Below are positions 56,165 through 64,000 of a stretch of DNA of 64,000 nt, piece by piece (position 1 is the stretch's first letter; each line of letters starts with the position of its first letter). This DNA comes from Acanthococcus lagerstroemiae (taxonomy: Eukaryota > Arthropoda > Insecta > Hemiptera > Eriococcidae). Both the position numbers and the translations under genes were made by a program. Location: NCBI GenBank assembly GCA_031841125.1, contig CM063112.1, forward strand, positions 9,946,603 through 10,010,602, given 5' to 3'. A model generated the notes under the pieces. It did not search any database. It had not been told where the DNA came from and worked only from the letters and a program-made list of their open reading frames with translations.

Positions 56165-57618
56165 GTGTGTAATATACTATTATGCTGATCTCATAGCTGA
56201 GTAGCAAACTTGTACGTTCTCGAGAAGATTTTTCTGAAATTCTATAGGAGTAGGAAGTAAGACTTCTCCAATAGTATTCTTTTAGTAGACATGCGTGTAC
56301 ATTATTCAAGGGTTCCTACTACAAGTCTCAAGTTGAGGAATTAATTTTCATAATGATCTCACAGCTGAGTGTCTTTCATGTATGGTCCTTGCAAACATTT
56401 TTCCGAAACCAGGTACATTGTAGAAAGAAGTGGGTTATCTCCACAAACAATTTTTTTTAAATTCTATAGTGCGTTGTAGGAATGGGGATTTCGGTGTCAC
56501 AATGTTTTACCAAGATGTACTGGAAATCTTATTACAAAACTGAGGTTGAGCGGATACTTTTGTGATGATTCTAATGCAGTGCGTCTCTCATGTATGTCTA
56601 TAAGGAAATGTTTTCCGAATTTCGTAAATTATAGGAAGAAATGGGAGTGCTCTAAAATAATGCTTCTTAGAAATAGAAATACATGTATCAAGTTCTGAGT
56701 GTTCTACTACAAAATTCGCTTGAACAGAATACTTTTCTAATTATTTCAATGTAAAGCACCTGACAATTATGTCAATGAAAAAATTTCCCGAAAATTTCAA
56801 AATCGTGAGGAGGAATAATTCATGGTTTTGAAAATCATTCTTCGGCATTGGGTTATTCTGTCATCGTCATACAAAACACAGTTTTCCTACTACAGTATTC
56901 AGGGAATCGTAAAAGCCAAGATTTGGCGCGCTAGTTTCTTTTATGTCAATTATTAATTTATGAAAATTCGATCGTCGTAACGATGAAACAGTTCGTGGTT
57001 TGAGTGCGCGAGCGGTGAAGTTTTATTTTCAATCAAAAGTCGTAATTCTTCCCTCTTCAATCTCTCCAATTTTTTTTTTCAAAGTATTTTCATATTTTCT
57101 TGAAGCTCCTCTGTTCTATGATGATCAGTGCATGTCCCAATCGATTCCTTTCAAAATTGAAGTAGGAAATTTGAAGAAAAAAAATTTCCCATTTCCTACT
57201 AGAATTCAGGAGTTAGTTAGGCAATTTATGCATCATGTCTGTTGGAATAGTAGTCGGTATCATAATCAATTAAAATAAACATTGCCCTATGGAGGGAACA
57301 TTCACGCCACTGAAAGGGTTAAGAACAGAAGACTCACTGATTGGATAGATTACACAACCACAGACAACCAATAGGAACACACCAAATAGGTTTACCATAC
57401 GGTCCTGCACGCCACTATAAATACATGACGACGAAGAGAAAAGTGTTAGGGAGCGCTCTGGACTACAGAAGGAAGAAATTGTGAATTGGCACACCCTATA
57501 TGCGAAACCCATTAATTTTGTTTCAAATTAATTTCCAGTCATTTGGGTGAAATTGAATGGAAACAGCGAACTCCCGACTACCTCATCGCGATCCATAAGG
57601 AAGATGCACGCGACCTGC
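56165..57618. other. No gene recognised; TATA word near 57415
   Basis: AT-rich sequence with weakly repeated phrases (TTTTCCGAA, GTAGGAA). CACTATAAATAC near 57413, about 30 bases upstream of a purine-rich start-like text, is a weak promoter candidate. Confidence 0.4.
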
Positions 57619-57626
57619 TTGTTGAA

Positions 57627-58210
57627 GATAAAGATGTCGATCATTATAAAAACCGTGATCGATCATCATTTTCCTGTAAGATCGATCATGATCGACTGGA
57701 AAATGATCGATCTTTCTGATGATCGATCACAAACTACAATGTCAAGTACCCAGAGGCATACAACAGACAGATATTCATTTCCATCACAAAAATGTGTGTT
57801 TTTCTTATGAGAGTCAAAGTAACCATCACCGTTCGCTTATCAGTTGGGTTTAGTTTCGGCGTTGTTGTTGTTTGCACACTCCGAATATTATCAATGCCAA
57901 TGCACTCTCCTCTCCACTGTGTTGGCTACAAAATATAAAAATGTTTACTGTTTAGCAAGAACAGAAAATACCTAAAAACATTCTCTATTAGGTCCTTTTC
58001 TAAGTCAACTTTGAAAAAACGCATTCATTTCTGTGTTCAGAGAAGTCGTTAATAGAAAGGAACTTATACTCATCTACCAAATTGTCTCTTTTCTTATTCT
58101 TCATGATCGATCATAATGATCGCCCTGAGCTCGATGATCGAGAAAGATCGAGTCTTATCGAGATGATCGTGATCGGTCATTTGTGATCGAGTAAATGATC
58201 GACATCACTA
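57627..58210 (+). mobile_element. hAT MITE with GATCGATC-rich ends and perfect 8-bp duplication
   Basis: TAAAGATGTCGATCATT at 57627 is mirrored by AATGATCGACATCACTA ending at 58210. GTTGAAGA flanks both sides (57619-57626 and 58211-58218). The first 110 and last 110 bases are crowded with GATCGATC, ATGATCGA and related words, resembling transposase-binding arrays. 584 bp, non-coding; the 87-residue frame over its left end is an artefact of these repeats. Confidence 0.92.
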
Positions 58211-58218
58211 GTTGAAGA

Positions 58219-60145
58219 TCGCTGTTACAGCTCAATAACGTGACACGAGTTGAGGTGAGACTACTATTGATGAAGCCAGACTCAAAGTCATAGTAAACCG
58301 TGTTCAGCATTGTTTATGACGAGTTTCTCAATTATTCAGTTTCTGTATCATCTTATCACTGATTATGTCTTCGATAACACACAGCCCCTCAGTCATTTTT
58401 CTGTATAGTCCGCAGGGGCTGTGCTTTCTCAAGCTCGAGCAGTTCTCGAGCAGTTATGGTAGGTGCAATGGCGTATCGACGGTAGCTCAGCTCAGTCCTC
58501 GGGTCTTGGGACGTCTTACAACTGCCCCTTTTCTGTGTCTTGCTTTCTTATGTTCGTTTAAGAGATAGAGCAATGCTGACGGCTGTTCTAAGCATCACGA
58601 TTACAAACGGCTGCGATATCAATAACAACAACAATAACAACAACATTAGAACAAATGCTACTGAATATACCACAGTGTCCCTCCGCATTGTATACCATAT
58701 ATGGTAGATGGCGGACTGTATTAAACGACTATACGTTGGCTCTGAAACGAGAACTATTTTTATATTTTATTCGATAGCAGTATTTTGTATACACGTATAG
58801 GTACGTATAGGTAAACTCGCTTGATCCAGTTTTCAGAACCAGTATAACTTTTCTGGCTTTTTGATTTAGGCTGCGTATAGCCTGGGCAGTTTGTTCTCTC
58901 GAAAACCGCGCGTATACGAAACGGTCTGCTAAATATGTCTGATTTCAACTGATGGCATATACGACTCGGTCCCGGTCTGTTTGACGATGGTCTCTGTCGA
59001 CATAATTTCGCTGTCTCCTCCTCTTTGAGATATCTGTATACATATGTGTACACAGCATACACCGGAGCAAAATGGTACCGCGATCTGGGCACCCTTTCGA
59101 TTAGCGTAAATATGCCGGCATTTTGATGGCCACCATTTTGCCGTTAATTAGACGCGTGGAGTGCGTATCTATCCCTGGCGTATAGGTAAACGTATCAGCA
59201 GCGTATATCTTCCTGCGAGAGGTCGGGTCGGACCGCAGACGAAGCGGAGGTGACCTGCATGCATGATGAAGTTGACAGGTATAAAGTTTACCGAGAGAAA
59301 GACAGAGTGAGAGCGATGCAGTCACGCCTGTAATGCGGGTAACGAGTTTGATACCAAATAATAGTTCTTACCGCCGATTGTGGGTGTACAATGAGAAGAC
59401 TCGTAGGTGCGCCATTGTTGTAAATAGCGATCATCTTGACACCTCGCTGTATTTATATATGTACGCGCGTAAGTTACTCTCTGGCGGATGCAGCGACAGC
59501 AGCGATCCGGAAGAATTTCGAAGAACAAATCACGTGGCCCGGCTGCCTGCCGGGTTGGTGGTTCCGCCAGAGCGCACCGCAGTCTTCCCTCCTGCGGCCA
59601 GATCATGCTCGTGTAGCGGATCCCGATGCTGGTATTCGTAAATCGATTGATATTGACCGTTGGTCATGGCTGCACCCTGGAAAACCGCATAAACAGCTCG
59701 TACATAAATTCCTCTCTACGACCCTGTCATTATCGCTCGACAAACTACGTATAACGGATATTTCCTATCTTCTTTTTTTTCTCCTTTTCGAAATTCGCGA
59801 AGTTCTTATGCATGTTCGAGTCGAACAAATTTACGGCCACCGTTTAAACCCGACACTCCGTAGTCGATGCCACATTACGCTTTTATATACTTTGTCTGTA
59901 CTTTCCAGTTTGCAAATGTGTATAAGCGGTTCTCGATGTACACTTTTGTATACATATACATACCTGTCCGTGGGCGTGAAAATGAATTCCGATAGAAACC
60001 CGGTGTATTTTATGGCCGCGATTAAATGCATAAACACGAGTATCCAAATTGGTCAGGTTGGGTTGGCGAACGATGGACGGGCGTCACCTTTCTGGCAAAA
60101 TGGATTCCGTCGACGCAGAGGAATATGCATTTGTCGTTTATCAAT

Positions 60146-60148
<3 letters not shown>
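58219..60148. other. No gene recognised
   Basis: Contains a CAA/AAC-rich stretch near 58620-58650. The window's longest frame (59436-60260, 274 residues) begins here, but its C-terminal part is encoded by the CT microsatellite and no domain is visible in the rest. Confidence 0.4.

Positions 60149-60197
<49 letters not shown>
60149..60197 (+). repeat. (CT)n microsatellite
   Basis: About 24 uninterrupted CT dinucleotides followed by a C-run. Confidence 0.98.
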
Positions 60198-60199
<2 letters not shown>

Positions 60200-60930
60200 C
60201 CCTCCTCTCGAAAATACACGTATTCTGACAACCTGGCTGTCAGTCGCGAAAAGGACATGATAAAATGGCTGTCTGGAGCGAGGGCAGGTTTGGTGAGGAG
60301 CAGATTGCCGGTACTAAAGAGATCAAGCGAAGAAGTGAGCTCAGAAATGTGTACATTTGCTGGTCAAACATATTGACCACTAGCGCACGTTACAAGACAC
60401 AATCAGTGTTGCTAATAGAATGCGAGGTCTCGGTGGCCCGCCACCGATCCCAAATTCGGGAACTGGACTTCCCCCACTGGGTTCCGTCTTGTTTGTACGT
60501 GGTCATACGTGGACCAATGGTGATAAAGTTCATAGTAGTACGTGGACCAATGAGGGGCCAGCGCCCCCTCTTTGGGGATGGGCCGCACAAGCTCAAACAC
60601 GTCCAAATTATCATGAAGGGTGAGGGGCAAGCCGACTAAGCCGAGCGTTGAAGGGTTAATCACCCACGATTTATTAATTATGATCAATTAATCCAGGTAC
60701 ATCAAATTACAGGTGAATAATTATAGTTGAATTAAATAAATTATTATAATGATCATAAATTTCGACTATGTCGAGTCGAAAATGATGAATTTTCGACAAA
60801 GGGTAACGTTTACCTTGTGAGCAGAAATCAGCCTGCAAACAAAAATTGTCGCAAAATTGCCTCCGTCCTTCTTCTTCTTCTTCTTCTTGCACTCATTATT
60901 CCCCGGTGTAAATAGAATTTTTGTAAAAAT
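60198..60930. other. No gene recognised; short direct repeat and CTT tract
   Basis: TACGTGGACCAATG occurs twice (about 60505 and 60539). CTT repeats lie at about 60868-60890. No coding signal was found. Confidence 0.45.
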
Positions 60931-61520
60931 ACTTTTTCTGATGTTCATTTTCTGTTTTTGTTTACAGGTAAGCGCTGCAAAACTATACAGACAAGTTAGT
61001 TAATAATGGTGGTGTATTAAACGCACGTATCCGAATTTGAGTGCAAATCTGAAAATCCACTTCACGTTGTTGGTGAGTTACTAAATGAAAGAGTCCAACC
61101 GCTGCAGGAAAGGACATTTTGTTATATGGATATATATCGTGCCGTTATGGTTGTTATTGATCATGTTTGGTTTATGGTATATTCGGGCAATTTCGATCAA
61201 ATTTAGTTGCGGATTCAGTCAGTGTGGTCGCGTTTGGACTGATATGGTCATTTTAGGTGAGTGTCGTTAACATTTGGTCGAATTTACTCATTTCTAATCA
61301 ACTTCAGCTCGCTGTTGATGTTTGTTCGTGAGGATTTTTGTCTCTCTTGATTTGTTCCAGCTGAAAACCGAATTCGGTCAGAATTGGTCGTCTTTGATCA
61401 GATTTGGGTTTTTGGATTTTTCTTTCTTTAAATCAATTACAGTCAGTTTGTTTGATTAGGTTGATTTTGGTCGTCATTGATTATGTTTGGTTGGTCAGTA
61501 ATTTGTCAGATGGTACGCTT
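60931..61520 (+). repeat. TTTGGTC-rich interspersed repeat, copy 2
   Basis: Same-orientation copy of 1373-1995. GTAAAAATACTTTTTCTGAT, TTTACAGGTAAGCGCTGCAA, CACGTTGTTGGTGAGTTACT, GGTTGTTATTGATCATGTTT, CTGATATGGTCATTTTAGGT and CGAATTCGGTCAGAATTGGT all match in order with scattered substitutions and a few indels. Confidence 0.75.
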
Positions 61521-63269
61521 CTAAAATATTTGGGATCGAGGGTACAAAGTGTTATTTGTACCTCCCAGAAAATACAAGATGTATTCAACAAGTTGATGAG
61601 AAGAGAGCCTTAAGAAATTTCAACAAGATTTACGTACAAGATTAAATTTCGACCAATTTTGCTTGAATTTGGTTGTATTTGCGATCGTCTTATGTCCTAT
61701 TTTGATTTCGTTTTGGCCTGTTTTGATCATTTGTGGTTGGAACTGATAGAATTTAATCACTTTCTGGTTATTTGTCATGGGATTTGATGATTCTTGATTT
61801 TTTGGTTTAGGTAGTCTATTTTTATCAGTTATTTTCAAGTTTGGTCAAATTTATCCTGGCTTTGTCGATTGTTCGATCAGTTAGGTTTTTTTTGTTCATT
61901 TTCTTAATTTTTAGTCGTATTTTGTCCTTTTTGTTTAGTTTTAGCCTGTTTTGATAATGTTTGAATTTTTAAATCCGTTTTGATTAATTTTGGTCAGATC
62001 TGAAGGAAGTTTACGAGTGGTGTATGAGGCATCTATGTGCCACCCCAGAGTCAAGGGGAGAAGTAAAATTTTTGACTAAAGTTTTCCTTTTTGTTCTAAT
62101 TTTGCACAAATGTTAGCCTTCTAGGGGCCCGAGTTTCTTATATTTTTTCGTTTGTAAAGTCAAAATTTGAGGGTGATATCTTTTTAGATCTGTCACCATT
62201 TTATGTACGAAATTTTAGCCTATCTCCTCTCTTTTTCTGTAGAAAATTTATTTACGCCATTGCCAGATTTGATTATCTTTTGTTGATTTTGGTCGACTTC
62301 CGTCATATTGGTCGGGGACGATTTTGGCCGCTTTTGGTAATGTTTGGTTCAGGTTTTTTTCAATCTGCTTTGATCGATTTCAGTGGATGCAGTGCATTTT
62401 TGACTACGAGTCCGATTACGTCGAAAATACTTGTTTATGGTCATTTTTGATCTTATTTTGTCAGAGCTGCAAAAACATTTCAGTCTTCCGAAAGGAACAA
62501 ATGTCTACATCTACAGCAACCGTCAACACGGAGATCGCCAAATTCCGGTCAAGTTTTCACAGCTGTATACCTGAGCGAGAACTTTCAGTCGTGTTGTGTG
62601 ATAGGCATGGATGAGATGCTCAGCCGGAGGAAAGTTTGAAAAAATGAAGCGAAAAAAGGGAAAAGAAAAACCGAAGGAAGGAAAGACAAAGAAACCGGTT
62701 TGGTTTCCGCAGGGGCAGGCCGCGCCCTATCAACGTGGAGGAGGGTAGGTCAAAAATGTCAACTCGGTGCAAAATATTCCTGCACAGACGAAAAGAAAAA
62801 AAAAAAAAAAAACAGAAAAAAGCTTAGTTGAACCATTTTTACGTTTCGCCGACTACCGATCTCAGAAATTCTGGCCCAATTACAAAATATTACAAAAATT
62901 TTTTACCTAAACAGAAAAGATTCGGTTTCGGTGAAGTAACACTTTTTTAATTTTGCTGACTACATGGTTTTGGAAATGCGGATACGTAGATACGTAGATT
63001 TATGGGGGAGGAGGCGCTTTTTAATGATTGGCTCTGCGGCTTATTCTATCTAATCATGCTTCATTAACGTGGAATGTTAATTCTTAGAATGTCCGAGTAC
63101 TCCTGTATTTCGGCAGTATTCATGATTTTAGTCGAATTTCCACGTGATTTACAGTCATTCTCATGATCAGAATTGCAAAAAATTGTGACCTAAACGTTAA
63201 GAAAGCTGTCCAGCGAAATCGTTACCCAAGAGGGTCATTATCTAATCAACAAACAGTCATAGCCGACGT
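61521..63269. other. No gene; continued TTTGGTC/TTTTGATC-type word repetition to about 62500
   Basis: TTTTGATC, TTTGGTC, GTCGAATTT and close variants continue at 20-40 base spacing until about 62470, suggesting that copy 2 belongs to a larger decayed array. After 62600 the sequence is A-rich and featureless. Confidence 0.45.
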
Positions 63270-63770
63270 TATCTTCATTAGTCGCCGTATCCGATGCCGG
63301 ACGTTGGCTGTCGCGGTTTCTGATGCGCAGCTGTCGTGGGCAGGTTAGTCGTGGTAGTTTCCCGTTGGTTTCCCCACGGTTTTATTGCGTTAGAGTTTTC
63401 CTTTTCTATGTCGAAGAATGTGGAGGTGCAGTTCGCTTGCTAGCGACGTGTTTTTACAACGTTGAGTAAACTTTGTTCACGACGTACACACGCACAGTAC
63501 CTATCTTTCTGATCTGGTGGTAACGTACCCTGCATTTGTAATGTTTCGTTTGCACGAACTGGCGGGCTTACAGGACGCGTTATCCTTCTACCTCGATTAA
63601 TACTGTAGTCGCTGTGTTCGCTAAGACGTTGGGGTGGGGGGGGGGGAGTATTCGAATATCACTAGCTTTCCGGCGTTGGTGGGACTCAAATCCGAGGCCC
63701 AAAGATTGCGAAGCGGGTACGTTACCACTTGGCCACGCAGTGACTGTGAGTCCCCTGTGATCACAATTCT
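63270..63770 (-). repeat. Long tRNA-headed SINE-like repeat, family B, copy 2
   Basis: On the minus strand from 63770: GTCACTGCGTGGCCAAGTGG (box A TGGCCAAGTGG), then TAACGTACCCGCTTCGCAAT, a weak box B (GGATTTGAGTCCC), GTGATATTCGAATACTCC, a poly-C/poly-G stretch, and the 300-base body shared with 23455-23912 (TAGCGAACACAGCGACTACA, GTTACCACCAGATCAG, GGTACTGTGCGTGTG, GGAAAACTCTAACGCAA, AGAAACCGCGAC). The shared body runs at least to about 63290. The anticodon region does not fold properly, so it is a SINE head and not a tRNA. Confidence 0.8.
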
Positions 63771-64000
63771 CCCTGTAACTTGAAATCTTCTCAGTGCCTC
63801 TGCGTGGGTCTTTGTTATGAACTAAACTGTCACACGGCAATGCGAAACCAAGTTCCTTTCAGCTGTTACCTGGAATACAGGTGGCAAAATATCCAGATTT
63901 GATCCTGCTGCTGCCAACTCTGTCCTGCCAAAATGACACTGCGACCCTACGGTGCCACGGTGTCAGCTCGCCTCCATTTCTCCCTTCGCGTTGGTGATCG
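63771..64000. other. No recognisable feature at window end
   Basis: Mixed-composition sequence with no coding or repeat match in this window. Confidence 0.4.

Noticed and set aside
57547..57810. 87-residue ORF rich in Asp, Ile and Arg
   Set aside because: Encoded by GATCGATC subterminal repeats of a MITE.
59436..60260. Longest open frame in the window (274 residues, plus strand)
   Set aside because: Its C-terminal third is translated CT microsatellite (alternating Ser-Leu), overlapping frames on the other strand are equally open, and no domain or codon pattern supports it.

Overview
This window looks like repeat-dominated nuclear DNA from an animal, most likely an arthropod and probably an insect. 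The organism guess is inference: it rests on non-LTR retrotransposons with insect-type endonuclease/reverse transcriptase, hAT and pogo-type DNA elements, tRNA-derived SINE-like repeats, and no operons, ribosome binding sites or long single-copy ORFs. I found no convincing intact host gene. Nearly every stretch with recognisable protein similarity is a broken piece of a transposable element, and most open frames in the window are chance frames in AT-rich, GC-rich or microsatellite DNA.

Layout. 1-2.8 kb: reverse-transcriptase and endonuclease pieces of a LOA/R1/I-type LINE on the minus strand, separated by a TTTGGTC-rich interspersed repeat that recurs at 60.9-61.5 kb. 4.1-9.7 kb: a nested nest. 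A plus-strand RTE-clade LINE (4140-4669 and 9504-9690) is split by a nearly full-length minus-strand RTE LINE with a BovB-like endonuclease (4670-9503). That element is itself split by a 1.5 kb insertion (6408-7906) holding a pogo/Tigger-type MITE (7283-7665). 9.7-13.7 kb: a SINE, two hairpin elements, and the RT C-terminus plus RNase H of another LOA/I-type LINE. 13.9-15.7 kb: a degenerate GACTC-rich array with two hAT-like MITEs. 17.9-21.9 kb: a near-perfect hairpin element, a foldback element, a 1.2 kb hAT element with GTGAAC-rich subterminal repeats, and a second plus-strand RTE LINE. 22-28 kb: a dispersed 110-bp repeat, a long SINE, a cysteine-rich pseudogene between inverted repeats, and a hAT MITE with a perfect 8-bp target duplication. 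29-41 kb: mostly AT-rich DNA with foldbacks and MITEs. 41.4-44.4 kb: a hAT MITE, a 412-bp-period direct repeat whose second copy contains a SINE that contains a hairpin element, and a hAT element with a single-stop transposase fragment and an internal 130-nt poly(A). 46.8-48.5 kb: a 165-bp tandem array bracketed by oppositely oriented GTGTGCAATTTAC motifs. 51-64 kb: another hairpin, further tRNA-like repeats, a GATCGATC-rich hAT MITE with a perfect target duplication, and second copies of the TTTGGTC repeat and the long SINE.

The most interesting signals are three. First, a family of at least five short hairpin elements shares a core or subterminal motifs but carries copy-specific outer arms. 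Second, an unusually long (about 450 bp) tRNA-headed SINE-like family is present in opposite orientations near both ends of the window. Third, the layered insertions give a relative chronology of transposition. The elements do not form a shared pathway. Their relationships are insertion order, shared terminal motifs, and the contrast between autonomous pieces (RTE, LOA/I, hAT) and the short non-autonomous elements they may have mobilised.
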